A DNA stretch of 64,000 bases, from positions 559,001 through 623,000 of the forward strand of contig JAUIRK010000007.1 in NCBI GenBank assembly GCA_030549495.1, given 5' to 3'. Numbering within the stretch: the first letter of the stretch is position 1; every line of letters begins with the position of its first letter. The notes below the pieces were generated by a model that saw only the letters and a list, made by a program, of their open reading frames with translations, did not search any database and was not told the origin of the DNA. The translations under genes and the position numbers were made by a program. This document shows, piece by piece, positions 1 through 11,976 of this stretch. This stretch comes from Nectonema munidae. Taxonomy: Eukaryota; Nematomorpha; Nectonematoida; Nectonematidae.

Positions 1-60
1 AAAAAGAAACAAGAAAATATCGGCAAAAAGATTCAGGTTAGGGTTAGGGTAAGATAATGT
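1..60 (+). repeat. Single unit of a GGTTAGGG-containing minisatellite-like repeat
   Basis: The first 60 bases contain two and a half TTAGGG-like units followed by AAGATAATGTC. The same arrangement (GGTTAGGGTTAGATAATGT) recurs as four imperfect tandem units at about 29,800-30,025. It is therefore a dispersed repeat and not a chromosome end: only two to three hexamers are present and unique-looking sequence follows at once. Confidence 0.4.
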
Positions 61-239
61 CATATTTACAAACTGAAACTTTTAAATTTTGTTGGCTCCG
101 GCAATTTTGTAAAAACAAAGAAGAGCTTTATTCGATTATACTAAAATTTTAATTTAGTATAATTAATGCTGTAAATGCCAACTACTGGATTAATGCTGGA
201 GCCAACAAAATTAAAAAGTTATAAATATATTTTAAAAAT

Positions 240-2760
240 GATATTCTTCTTCTTTGTTGCCCGCACCTTATCCCCAAGTTGTGTGTCTGTGACTGAGATC
301 CGCTGTCTCCACTTCTCTCTGTCCATTGGGGCATCTTCGCTGAATCCAAACTCGTGTAGTCGCTCCTTCAGTCCATTTCTCTATCTTTTTCGTTGTCTTC
401 CTGTGCTTCTTTTTCCACTCACTTTCTTTTCACCACATCTTCTTGCTTTTTCCTTAAAATATGCCCGTACCATCGCAGTTTATAACTTTCTGTTCCAGCC
501 AGCACACTTATCTCAACTCCCGTCTTTCTTCTAATTTCCTCATTTATTTTTTGTCTCTTAGAGTTACCCCCCCCCCCCCCCCCTCTCATCATCCTTCTAA
601 GTATCTTCATTTCAGTGGCCATTAAGTTTCTTTCATTTCTTCAAGCTCCAGCATTCACAATCATATGCCAAGACCGGTCCAACAATTGTGGTGTAAATCT
701 TCGCCAACTGGCATTAATCTTCTTGGACGCCTCACAACTTGCATTATCCATAATTTGGTTTCCCCAGTATTTGAAATTTTTCACGAGTTTCAGCTTATTC
801 CCGTGTCTAACTTCTAATTGCACTTGAATATCATCATTTTATCTGCATATCATGATCTGCGGTTTTCAGCATTCATCTTCAGACCATATTTCTTCAAACT
901 CTCTTGCCATTTTATAATTCTCTTTCCAAGTTTTTCTTTGTTGTCTGCCAGTATCGCTTGGTCGTTAGCAAGTAAAAGTTCCCATAGGTCTGCCTTTTTT
1001 AAAGGATTCAATAGTACATCAGCAACCAAAGTAAACAATAATGAACTCAATACCCAACATTGATGCAGACCTATTTTTCTTCAAATTCTGTTGAAATTCC
1101 TTCTGCCGTTTAATAGATGTCATTGGATTTTTGTAGATTTCTTCAACCAATCTCACAAGTTTTTTGGATATTCCCTTTTTACCAAGCACCAATAGATAAC
1201 TTCCCTATGAATAGTATAATATACTTTCTCTAGATCTACAAATCCACAAAAAACTGATGCATCTCTTTCAATTTTCTTTTCTATTAGTAGTCTTGTGATA
1301 AAAACGCGTCTATTACACTCTTTCTAAGCATAAATCCGAACAGTTTTGGGTTTATCTGTATCACTGAATCAATTCGCTTGTCCAAAATTCTTTCAAGTAT
1401 TTTCAGTCCATGCTCCAGTAACTTCACCCCACGATAGCTACGACATTCTAAGACATCACCTTTCTTTTTCCAGATAGGTACTAGTACGCTTTTCTTCTAG
1501 TTGTTAGATTTTTTTTTTAATTAAAACTCTTTTTAGTAGGTCTACCATCCATGTTATCGTTTTATGCCCTCCTCCTTTAATCATAACAATGGTTATCTCA
1601 CTAAATCCAATTACTTTATAATTCTTCACCTTCCTGATTTGCTGCAATATTTCATCAATATCTATTATATTTTCTGGTCCTTCAAACTTCATAAATTCTT
1701 CCAATCTTCCTTTTTATTTCACATATTTAAAAGTTCTTCAAAATATTCTGCACAGCTTTTCTTAAATTATTTAGTGTCTAAAATAAATTTTTCCTTCTTT
1801 ATCTTTGAAATATCGACGTTTCCAATCTCCTCCCTTTCTTTCTGTCTTGCTTTGGCAATTCTGTATATCTGATTTTCTCCTTCCTTTGTTCTCAAATCAT
1901 CATATTGTTTATATGTCCCTTGATTTCTAGCAACCACAACACATCTTTTGCCTTCTTTCTTTTTTGCTCCTTATAATTCCTTGTCTTCTTTCCATTTTGT
2001 TTTTTTGCCACTTCTTAAAAGCCATTTTTTCTATTTCAACACCCTTCTCAAACTTTCGTTTCACTACCATGTCACTCTTTGCTTTATTCCTCCAGACTTA
2101 TTGCGTCCAAAGACTCTTTCACTCACTGAAATTAAATTCTTCTTTATCTTTACCTACATTTCTTCTACATGCTCACTCTTCTTCCATTGGATAACCACCC
2201 TTTTTATGGCTTTCTAAAAACTCACACATTGGTCTTCAAAATCTTAAGTTTCTCATTTTTGAATATTTTGCTTATATATTTTGTTTTTATACCAGTCAAG
2301 GACAACCAATTTGTCTTGGCTGACAAATTTATTCTTAGGAATAGCCTTGCAATCCTTTAATTTTGTTGCATCTTTTTGCCTTATCAAGATAAAATCGATT
2401 TGACTTTTCTTACCACAACTTTTGTAGGTAATCAGATGTTCGAGTTTTTTCTATATTTTGTGTGGCAAACTAATAGTTCATTTCTTTCTGCCATTTGTAA
2501 AATTCATTCACCATCTTCATTTTTTTCCATACCCATGTCCTCCGGGTATTTCGTTGAAACCGTCACAATATTCTCCCAAGAGTCAATTTAAATCACCTCC
2601 AATTAACAACCTTCCATTTTCTTTCACTTCCTCAATAATTTCTTCTAAATTAGCCATCAACTTTTCTTTTTCCTTTTATTTGCATCCATTCTGCGGTGCA
2701 TATGCTGATGTTTATGATTTCATCTTCTCACGCCAGCTTGATAAGAATTAGTCGAAACAC
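240..2760 (-). mobile_element. Decayed non-LTR retrotransposon (RTE-like LINE), EN plus RT
   Basis: Reading the minus strand from about 2,760 down, endonuclease and reverse-transcriptase motifs appear in family order but in shifting frames. Near 2,587-2,609 lies LLIGGDLN, with a G-x-HGYG stretch after it, which is the EN 'GDxN' block. At 1,504-1,704 is an RT N-terminal block with IRKVKN...GFSEI. At 850-1,050 is LLFTLVADVL then WELLLANDQAIL, where the catalytic YADD/FADD box has become LAND. At 641-823 comes FKYWGNQI...SCEASKKINASW, and at 419-622 the C-terminal RRKTGV...LRWYGHILRK block. The catalytic loss and several frame changes mean it is dead. Clade assignment is by motif memory; a neighbouring clade is possible. 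Confidence 0.75.
567..583. repeat. C17 homopolymer inside the LINE
   Basis: Seventeen consecutive C residues interrupt the C-terminal coding block of the LINE and would read as polyglycine on its coding strand. It is either a real slippage expansion or a sequencing or assembly error. Similar runs occur at 10,371-10,406 and 63,351-63,376. Confidence 0.8.
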
Positions 2761-3619
2761 TTTTATACTTCGTTATATAAAAAATTAGTTCTCTATCCCT
2801 TTTCAAAAATCCAATAATTTTTACCAAATTATCTTCCTATATTTTTTGACTTTTTAAAGAATATTTTTCGATTCTTTGATTAATTGGGAAATGTGTTATT
2901 TAAAATTGTGCAAATATCAAAAATATTGACATGTCTCTCCTTAATGATTTGTATCAAAACATGCATATATCAAACTATGGAATGTAAACGATCGTTGTAA
3001 ACAGGTTGAAGATGACAAACAAGTTGTCTACACGCGTTCAATCGTACAATGTAAATATAGGAATATTTCATTATATAGTAGAGAAGTATTTCCTAAAACT
3101 CTTCATACAGAAAAAAAGAAAAACAGAAAAAGCGAGTGTGTGTGAGAACCGAAAATTAAAATTATTTTATAAAAATCTACAAATAAATGTAGGATCTAAT
3201 GAAAAATATGATATAAATTCATGAGGTTAATTATTGGAAAATTCTATTAAACACATATTTTTCTCTTCTCATTTTTCTGTGAAAGCGCAATCTAAAATTT
3301 TTGTTTTTGGATGAATCAAACTGTTACTTGTTTTTTTCTCAACTCAAGTGTTTTCTCAAGTGATTCACCATTCTGAAAACAATGAATACTTGTTATTGTT
3401 ATATTTTTACCTAGAAATAACATTTTAGTGAACCAGTTTGGGCGATAATAATAAAATTCAACATAAACACATTTTTAATATTTTTTGAGGAATTGAACTT
3501 TTCAAGCAGTAAACAATAACAAAAATGCAATTTATCTTCAAAAATAAAAATGCAAATAAAATGTGGGCAACTATTTTTAGTCGTAATGAACTGACTAAAT
3601 TTTTTAAAACCTGAAAGTA
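2761..3619. other. AT-rich stretch, nothing recognised
   Basis: The largest open frame (3,006-3,224, 72 codons, plus strand) is lysine/asparagine rich, resembles no family known to me and has no splice or promoter context. I see no gene or clear repeat here. Confidence 0.5.
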
Positions 3620-3835
3620 TTTATTTAAAATTGAGATCTCATTGAAGAAACATGCATTATGCTTGGCAGGTTTTTGAGTGGAGAAAAGGTACCGTGGAGA
3701 GTTTTCATCGAGAAGGCACAACTGCGCCGTTTGTTTCGAACTATGAGGAAAGTGGGCTTGATGTGGGATCGAACCCAAGACCTTGAGTTATCGAAATCCA
3801 TACCCTTTCCGGTAAAGAAGTACATAGTCTTCAAA
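3620..3835 (-). mobile_element. tRNA-derived SINE, copy 1
   Basis: On the minus strand 3,775-3,765 reads GGTTCGATCCC, a perfect RNA polymerase III B box. About 35-40 bases upstream, near 3,801-3,817, CTTTACCGGAAAGGG is a degenerate A box. The body beyond the tRNA-like head contains GTGCCTTCTCGATGAAAAC, also found at 32,345-32,366 on the plus strand, so two dispersed copies of one family are present. No tRNA acceptor stem can be folded, so this is a SINE head and not a tRNA gene. Ends are approximate. Confidence 0.65.
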
Positions 3836-4348
3836 TAGAAATAATCATATTAGTATAATTTAAGAAAAATTAAAATTGACAATGAAAAATTAAATTAGAC
3901 TTTTTTTATTTATGAAAAATTTACTCACTCAAAAACTATTTTTTAATTAAATTTGGAATTTTTTTTATAATTTTTAAATAAAATAGCTAGTTAAAATGAT
4001 ACAGTTGAAATGTTAGTGTTAACAATGAATTTTTAAGAGCAAAAATAAAGGTTAATTTATAAAAAAACGAAGACTAAAAATATAAAAGTTGCAAATTTCT
4101 CAAAATGTAGCACGCGGTGAGGTTCAAAATTGCCAAATATAAAAAATATGCACCCCTCATCTGCTAATTTCGAAGAAAACTGAAAAATACAAAATTATAA
4201 AAGAATTCGCATTTTACTTGTAATTTCAATGGTAATGAAGCCCCTGATATAAGCTTCAATTTGATAAGTTACACGTAAAATTTGGGAGAATAATTCAAAA
4301 GTTATAAGCAATATAAAACCCATCTGGACATGCTTAAAACTTTCATTA
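3836..4348. other. AT-rich spacer, nothing recognised
   Basis: No open frame with family resemblance, no terminal repeats and no promoter elements were seen. Confidence 0.5.
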
Positions 4349-4487
4349 CCAATCTCACAAGTTTTTAGGATATTCCCTTTTTACCAAGCACAAATAGATA
4401 ACTTCCCTATGAATAGTATCATATACTTTCTCTAGATCTACAAATAAAAACTGATGCATTTCTTTCAATTTTCTTTTCTATTACTGC
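4349..4487 (-). mobile_element. Short second fragment of the same RTE-like LINE
   Basis: About 135 bases (beginning AATCTCACAAGTTTTTAGGA) match 1,149-1,287 of the upstream LINE almost base for base, with small indels. It is a truncated second insertion or a duplicated piece of the same family. Confidence 0.8.
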
Positions 4488-4590
4488 TTAATTTCCATTA
4501 TACAATCTGCCCAACGGAACACAATCGTAACAAATTGAAAAAAGTGCCATTTTTTAATAATTTATAAATATTTTTAATATTTATATATAT

Positions 4591-4870
4591 TTCAACTATG
4601 CTGATTTCAGTGGTGATGTCTATTTTTTTAATCAAAATTAATCAAAGCTGTCAAAAAATTGATTTATATATGACAGCTCATCTCAAAAAGAAACTTCATT
4701 TAAATAATCATATAAAGTTTTTTACACATACATACCTATTTTCAACTATGCTTAATTCAGTGGTGATGTCCATTTTTTTTTATCAAAATCTATTAAGCTG
4801 TCAAAAAATGATGGATATATATGACAGTTCATCTCAAAAAGGAGCTTTTCATTTAAATAATTATATAAAG
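4591..4870. repeat. Two-copy tandem duplication, 150-bp period
   Basis: 4,591-4,720 and 4,741-4,870 both start TTCAACTATGCT and share the blocks CAGTGGTGATGTC, AGCTGTCAAAAAAT, ATATATGACAG and TCATCTCAAAAAG in the same order, with about 10-15% substitutions. The 91-codon plus frame across it (4,598-4,873) is only a product of the duplication. Confidence 0.8.
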
Positions 4871-5352
4871 TAGTATACTATATAAATACTGTCAGATATT
4901 TTAAACCTTAGATCCAAAATCTGAGTCCAGAAATGAAGCTAGCATATTTGATTTGGTATAAAAGCATATATTTCATGTAAAATTTTAATGAATGTTTTTC
5001 GTCAAAAATGTGTAGATTGCGTTAAAATAAACAAGTTTGTAAATATTTTCTCTTTTCCTATTAATAAAAACTTTTTATTTCTTCGAAATTTTTTAATTAA
5101 AATTTACACATTCATTATTTTGATTCTTCGGTTAGTAAATTATTATATGAATTCAAAACTTTTTGGAAATTAAGTTTGAATAAACGGGTGAACACTTTTT
5201 TAGGCTTTTTTTGTATTTATAGGAGCATGGAATAACTTGATTAAAAGATACAGAGTATCATGCAACTCACTGGACTTTAATTTGTTGAAAATACCTTCAA
5301 CATCTCTGGAATTTCATCTGGTTGTTTCTGTCTTTATTATATCACTCATATT
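4871..5352. other. AT-rich spacer, nothing recognised
   Basis: There are only low-complexity open frames, such as a 61-codon frame at 4,988-5,173 rich in F, I, N and K. No gene or repeat could be supported. Confidence 0.5.
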
Positions 5353-5880
5353 TTATAATAGAAGAAAAAGTAAAACTGAAATTTTTATTAAAAAATAGAA
5401 ATTATGAACAATTTTCACATAATGAAATTTTATGATCACTACATATTTTTTACTACACTTTCCACACTCCCATCTCTTGGTTTTTCTACATTCCTTTACA
5501 TAGCATCTTGTTTGTGAGTTGGCTCTTTGTACCACATTAACATTATTATGATTGAAGGAAACATTTGGCAACAAACCATAACCCAAAAAAAGTTTCTTTT
5601 TTTGATTATAAATAAGAAATTGTTATATCTTTTTTCTCTTGTCAGCCAATGAATGAGACAATTTTTTAGGAACTTTAGCCTTGAATCTTTATATCCATTT
5701 TGTTTCATAATTAAAAACGAGTTGAGAGTAGAAATATCCAAAATGTTTGATAAAAATACTAATGGATATCTGTTAGTTTTCCTTCTACAAGTAAAATTTC
5801 CGACTCTCTGGTTCATTATATAAACTCCACCTTTATACTTGTTGTAATCAAGTATTATATCAGGTTTTTATCATATCGTT
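5353..5880 (-). mobile_element. piggyBac transposase 3'-part remnant
   Basis: On the minus strand near 5,870-5,810 the translation gives KPDIILDYNKYKGGVYIMNQ, the conserved piggyBac block normally ending GGVDxxD. Here the third catalytic Asp is Tyr and the following Asp is Asn. It continues with CRRKTNRYPLVFLSNILDIS (TNRWPxxxFxNxLDIS in the family). At 5,353-5,586 follows the C-terminal cysteine-rich region (RCYVKECRKTKRWECGKCSK). Lost catalytic residues and a frame change make it inactive. No N-terminal half was found nearby. Confidence 0.85.
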
Positions 5881-5899
5881 CTACATAAATCCTTTTTTG

Positions 5900-6068
5900 A
5901 ATATGAAAAGAAGACAGCCCTCCAGTCCCTTTGCCTTTTACCCAGGCAGAAAGAGAACTTGTACACCTGACACAGCATATGTGAGGTGTCCAACTCTTGT
6001 CCTGGTCACCCACTCTACATCCAAAGTACAACTCATAAAGTTTCTAAACACATTTAGTCAAGTGCCAT
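5900..6068 (-). mobile_element. Fragment of an unnamed conserved repeat ORF (GDQDKSW-PH-CC motif)
   Basis: The minus strand encodes LYELYFGCRVGDQDKSW followed by TPHICCVRC and SAWVKGKG, open for about 50 codons. From memory, this DQDKxWxPHxxCxxC pattern recurs in many predicted arthropod and cnidarian proteins of repetitive origin, where VPMVWREP normally follows; here the frame leaves the family before that. It abuts the piggyBac remnant on the same strand. It could be a captured segment or an independent insertion. Confidence 0.55.
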
Positions 6069-9000
6069 TTGCATCGCTGTAACTAAACAACATATATAAC
6101 AAAATTTCTCTACCGAATTCTTGCATTCTCTCAGTATTTTAAATATTTCTACTTCTACAAAAACACTTAGTAATCTGAAAAATTAAAATAACGGTAAAAG
6201 CAACAAACAAAACGAATAAAAATATAAAATAGTAAACAAAAAACTTCTATACCGTTTGAATGCTTTGCTTTTAACGAAAAACTGGAGGGTTTTAGAAAAA
6301 AAAATTCCATATTCGTGATCTACGCAAAAATACTTTTAGAAAATGATAATTACTTTTCCGTTTTTACTAAAGCGTAACTTGAAATCCATTTTGATATCAC
6401 CGTTTTATTTCATTGATAAATATTGAAATAATCCCCCAATTAGTATGCTGTATCTTGAGGAAAGTTACAACATAGACTGTCCTGAAGAAAGTTCACTCCA
6501 CAATTTCCTCTCGTGAAGAACTGCCATCCCTATGTTCGTTGGGGTGGTCATTCCTCAGGAGATCCAAACTTATCTTTTTTACTTTTAATGCTTTCTTGTT
6601 CCTTTTTATTTTCAGGTGATAATAATACCGAGCCAGATTTAAACAGCCTTTATTTAAGTGCAATCTTTGTTTTTCTTTTTGCTCATAATCATGAGATCCA
6701 AAAAATATAAACAAAACATTGAAAAATTAAGAAACATTTAGCACTCAAAATTTGTATTTCCTAAGAAACTTTTACTACTCGATTTTGTTCAATCTTAAAT
6801 ATTTTAATCGTTAAAAAGGTTTTAGCGTTATGGCTACAGTTGCCGCTAATTAAAAGAAGTTTATTTTTAAGTATTTGCAAATTTTCAATTGTTATTTTAG
6901 GGGACATTTTTATGTCTACTTTAAAAAAGTACAGAAATATCAGCCAAAAATTTGTATTAAAATTTTTCAAAACATATATATAAATTCCAAGTAATTATTA
7001 TCTATCATTTAAAGTCAAAATTATTTTGGCGCAAAATCGATTTAAAAATATTGGAAAAAATTTTTATTATACAAATGGGGTGAAAAGTGAAAAAAATTTT
7101 CTTCCAAGAATAGTCGAATAAAGCTATTCCAACTTAACCCTTGTTTGTTTTAAAGAGAAAAGTTGTATGGAAAGTTAGTTGGATTTGCGTGAAAGTGGAT
7201 TAGAGATAAACGAAAAAGAGATGAAGAGTTTGTGCATCTCTATCTCTATAACATGCACACAAACGTATAAAACTCCTTTCCTTAGAATTGAAATGATTCG
7301 CCGACAAAGAAGAATCAATAGTTAGAAATAGGAAAAGATTCAGACAAGGATGATTAATTGATACGACTAGTAGCTAAGAAAGCCTCTGTGTTGAGTCTCC
7401 CAGTCTTTCCATCCAATCTCATTTGCTTCTTATTGATCCTGCTGGTCACTTCAACGAGCATTTTCATCACCACCATCATTTATCACTGGATGAAAAAGTT
7501 GTTAGTTTTAGTTGTGAGCCTAGTCATAGGAGTACCTTGTGCTGCCTGCCATCAAGTCTCCTCGTGTGCGCTAAATGCGGCGTATTTAATTTCTTATTAA
7601 CACAATTTATCGCGCTCTCCCTTTCATCGTGACAACTTCAAAGAACATTTTGCAGACTAGTAGACGTCTAGTCTTAAATTAGTGGGAGTTTTCGATTTCA
7701 AGACAGCACGCTTCATTTCTCCTCATCATCGGCGTTGCAGCATCCATCTCATCATCATCCACTCTCATCTCGTAGTGCACTCCTTTCTATAAGACGCTTT
7801 CATAGACTTTCTTCAAAAACCCTTTAAGAATTCAATTTTGAATACTAAATATTGAAGCAACCAAGATGAACAACACACATAAAACATAATCCATCCTTTG
7901 CCAACTATTTCAATCTCTTCTTTGTAGTGTCTGAAAGAGAGTTGCCAACTTTTCAAATTAACACGCCAGAAAAAGCATACTGATTGATATACTTCCGCAC
8001 ACGATACTTCGCCGTATATATTCATAGAAAACTCAAATTTATATCACCACGATATACATGCTTTACTAAAAACTTAAATTTTCAATAATTATGTATATTT
8101 AAATTTTCCTACATTTGTAGTAACACAAGTAACTATTTCAAATGTATAAGTTAGTAATTTTGGGTAACTAAGTAACGAATGTAACGAACAAACTAATTAC
8201 TTGACTAATTAATTAATAAATCAACTATAATACACATATACTAAATAACAAACAAACTAATTAAAAGTAAAAATATAAAAATTAGTTATATATAAACATT
8301 TTTTTTTATAAAAAATTTTGATTTATAAAAATATTTTTTATGCAATCATCTGCAATGCAAAATTATCATGCAAAATACCACAAAATACCTATATTATTTT
8401 TCGCTACCTTTCTCAAATCGTGTATGCCCTTTGAAAAAATTGACAAAAATAATAAAGGAATTGTAGGGTGTGTATCAGGAATGCAGGGGATTGGAGAAAG
8501 GCCCCATAAGATGTTTTATTTGATTTAAAAAAGTCGGCGGCTATTTGATGCTTACATACCAAAATAGTGGAATATTTAGTTTTAGACACTCTTTGAAGCG
8601 TCTCAGTACATGAAAAATTGTGTATTCTACATTTATTGAAACTTATGCCAGTATTAATAGTGGCTTTATCTTCAAAAATCCTATTTGATCAAATTTTATT
8701 ACTATTCAAATTATGAGTTCGCAATTGGGAATCATTATTGATTTCATCAAATGATCCATTAGAGTGAACAGATAAAGAAAAAGGGCGCTGGCTGGAGTGG
8801 GGGTTAAATCGGCATCAACATTTTGCACTTCCTGATAGAAAGAGAAGATATAATACAAATTCTAAATAAATAGAGATGATAAGTTTGGATTTTTACTTGA
8901 CTCGGTTTGAATCTTGGATTTTTGATCCTAAGAGATGGCTTTGGTTATGATCGATAGTAGTCAGTCATTTACTATAAGTTATTGAAAACAGTTATCCTCA

Positions 9001-9150
9001 ACTTAATTAGATAACTAGTAAACATTACGGTCCTTATACAGTAAAAACAGGATATGACAAATTTATAGGTACTTCAATATTTATTCGTTGTATCCAAAGA
9101 TAGTTGGAATAAAATATGTACCTTTTAAAATCTATTTAACACATTAAAAT
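6069..9150. other. Long intergenic stretch without a recognised gene
   Basis: The region is AT-rich with scattered open frames below 81 codons. 7,358-7,632 has overlapping frames with hydrophobic or Cys-rich runs, and 7,700-7,800 is a CATCAT-rich stretch slightly richer in GC. None shows family resemblance or convincing splice pairs. No terminal repeats were seen. Confidence 0.5.
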
Positions 9151-9389
9151 AATTGAAAAATATTGAGATAACAAGAATAGTTTTGGAAAAGAATCTTTAT
9201 TTGAACAATTAATTTCAGTGTACAACTAACACCCTTTTCAAGTTGGAAAAAGAAATACGGAAGATTAATTTTCTTCTTCAGTATTTCTTTTTTGCAACTT
9301 GGAAACGGTGTTAGATGTACACCGAAATTAATTGTTCAAATAAAGATTCTTTTCCAAAACTATTCGTGTTATCTCAATATTTTTCAATT
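9151..9389. repeat. 239-bp near-perfect inverted repeat (hairpin)
   Basis: The left arm starts AATTGAAAAATATTGAGATA and the right arm ends with its reverse complement. Shared arm blocks include GAATAGTTTTGGAAAAG, TCTTTATTTGAACAATTAA and CTAACACC. The arms are about 110 bp with a small loop near 9,265-9,280 and only a handful of mismatches. It directly adjoins the 3' end of the Tigger remnant (9,390). A foldback or MITE-like element, or an inverted duplication at a transposon end, would look like this. Confidence 0.85.
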
Positions 9390-10395
9390 TTATTTCAAAA
9401 TGGAAAATCCGTGTTCTGTTTTCAAAACATTAAAATAAATTTCTTTATTTTTTTTTGAAAAGAAATGATCGATTTTTGTTTGTTTTTCAAAATTTGTAGT
9501 AAATACATTTTTTCTAATTTGTACAGGAGTCTTCAATCTCTCGTTGAAAACAAAATATATGCATTGTTTCAGGTGCCCTTCTTGCTTGAGTTTAGTCATT
9601 AATTTTTGCTTCTCCCCTCATCTAATCCATCATTTTCATCTTCATCGTTGTCAAAATCAGTATTTTCATCAAATCCAACGCAATTAACATCCGAAGAGAC
9701 CAAGTTAGCAATTCAACCGTAGTGATACAAGTTTAGCGTATTATTTATTTGATTTTCATGACGATTGAGAGTGATATTTTCTGTGAGAATACTTGGAATA
9801 TGTTGACCCACAATGGGAAAAATAATTTTTAATTAAATTCCAAGCGAACTTCCGCTTCTAAATTGCTTCCTATAGACTGAATTTTAAATCTTTTTTCAAT
9901 TCATAAAAAACTAAAAATTTTCCAGAAGTTTTGTTCGTAAATAAACTTTTAAACTTCCTATAATAACAGCATCGCATGGTTGAAGTTGTGACTTACTATT
10001 AAGTGGAAAATAAATTATGTTGACGGTTTTCTTATCATTCAAGCAGGTATGAGCAGCCCACATGTCCATGAATAATATGCCTTTCTTTTTTCACTTTTTT
10101 TTATCTAACTTAGAAAGATCTATCTTGTAATCCATGCTCTTGAGTTAAAAGCGTAATTTATTGGGAGTTTACTTCCTATACAATTTTTTTCTGCAGAATT
10201 CAAGTGTTTTGTTTGGTAGAACTTTCCAAAATATTCCCGTTTCGTCAAGATTGAAAACATCTTTAAGTGAATGCTCTATAATTAGATTTGGTAAAATAGA
10301 TGATTTCCAATGAGAAAATGAAGCCTTATTCCCCAGAATCATTCTGTTAACCATATCAATAACGGAGGGAGGGGGGGGGGGCATTTTAACCCCCC
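9390..10395 (-). mobile_element. Tigger/pogo-type transposase remnant
   Basis: Minus-strand motifs in order are: NLDETGIFWKVLPNKTLEF (10,169-10,384), the first catalytic Asp block of the DDE_1 family; FMDMWAAH near 10,040-10,080, the second Asp block; SQLQPCD with SLKVYLRTKLL near 9,930-10,010, the usual LQPxD block; and KQTKIDHFFSKK at 9,390-9,599, the typical C-terminus. Several frame changes and the G11/C17 tract at its 5' side show it is broken. The N-terminal HTH domains are missing. Confidence 0.85.
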
Positions 10396-10406
10396 CCCCC
10401 CCCCCC
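10371..10406. repeat. G11 and C17 runs facing each other
   Basis: A run of 11 G (10,371-10,381), an 8-base spacer and a run of 17 C (10,390-10,406) form a small perfect hairpin. It lies just where the Tigger coding region loses its frame. It is either slippage or an assembly artefact. Confidence 0.8.
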
Positions 10407-11976
10407 GCCCTCTCTTAACTAAAACTACTAATGTACAAATTTGGCTGAATTATATGCCCTCAAACTTTATGACTTTTTCTAAAATCGTTATCTGCATCTT
10501 TTGATATTCACTTTAACCTTTTGTTACTGTTATTTTGTATAAATAAATGTTAAATTCCAAATGTGTATACAAATATAGTTCGTGTGATGTACTTTTGAAA
10601 ATTGAATTTACTGCCTTAAAAAAAATTTTTAAAACTAAAATACAAACATAAATTTATATTGAAGATGAGACAGCACAAACTTATCAAGATTTTCGTGTAT
10701 AATTTTCTAAATTCAAAAGGCTTAGATATTCAACACGTTGATCGATAATAGCAACTTGTTTTGCGTTCAAGGAACAAAGAACAATTCAAAGACAATTTTG
10801 CGTTCAAGGAAACAAAGATACAAAGTAAACTTTTTCAAAATTTTCGGTTTATAATTCGCATGATTCTTTATTCCGTCCAAATAAATGAGAAAGCAAAGCA
10901 TGCATATTAATACGACATTGTGCTGTTTTATTTCTTGAAGACGGTAACGTAAAAGTTAGCATTCAATTGTTTTTAGTAGGATGAAAAGACCAGTTAGATT
11001 CCGCACTCAGCATTCTTCACGGAAAATTGTCTGGTCGTGAAAAATATTATCTCTAGAAGTATTTCTCTGGGCCAAAAAAGTAGGTAAAACAATTTTGCAA
11101 CTAGCAAATAAAGACTTCCTGCAACGTGGCGAAATATCGCGCGGCAGTCTCACTAACTATTTTTCATTATCTTTGCTAGGAATAACATAATTTTATTCTA
11201 AACTTTCCAAGCCCAAATTTTTGCCGTTGGGTAAGATTTAATTCTTCATGTTCACAACATTCATTCAAAATTTAAACTATTTCCAATATTGAAAGGGTAA
11301 TAAATTTTACAGAATCTTCTAACTTACTAATTAACAAACTAACGAAAGAGATAACTAGTTTAAAAACTAACCAAAAGTACGTCACATTCATAAAACATGG
11401 TTTTCTAAAACCCAAGAAATTGGAAAGTTTGGCTACAAAATTTTTAAATAAATAAACCAGCGGAATCATATAATTTTAAATATTAATTTTTAAGGCAGAA
11501 TTGTTCAGGTGTTATTCAATTATATTCTTATATTTAACCTAGGCCGAGTTTTTTTGTTATTTCATAACCAGAATGAATCATCCATCGTGAACGAAATAGT
11601 AATTGTTTGCGTCATCAGTATCAACATGATCGTCTAGTTATCACTTCATCACCACCATCAGTATCGATATCGTCAAAAATTTCATTACAAATTGGATACA
11701 TTTCATCATCGTAGTTCTTTTAACCTATCAACCTTATTATAGCAAGGATATTTAGTGATTTTTGAGCAAGGCGATTGAATATATATTAAGTGTACTTTTC
11801 CGAAGTGCATCTATCTCTCTTCATATTTATTATCATTTATCGTAATAATTTATGCCTAATCTATCTTCCACTCCTATATATATATAATACGTTTATAGTC
11901 GATGTAAATTTTTTACGATTTTTCATTACTACTATTAGTATTTCATAATTTGTTCTTACTCTAACTTTTTAAGAAG
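10407..11976. other. Upstream region of the follistatin gene
   Basis: No other gene was recognised. The 11,272-11,469 minus frame is hydrophobic and unsupported. The segment is the presumptive 5' regulatory region of the gene that starts near 12,010, but no specific factor site could be defended. Confidence 0.45.

Noticed and set aside
1-60. Telomere
   Set aside because: Only two to three TTAGGG-like units, repeated as part of a longer unit at 29,800; not a chromosome end.
3765-3775. tRNA gene on the minus strand
   Set aside because: B box is perfect, but no acceptor stem or anticodon arm can be formed and a second copy with the same non-tRNA body exists, so it is a SINE.
7358-7632. Overlapping 69-80 codon plus frames as a membrane or secreted peptide gene
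   Set aside because: No splice context, no family motif, and two frames compete over the same bases.
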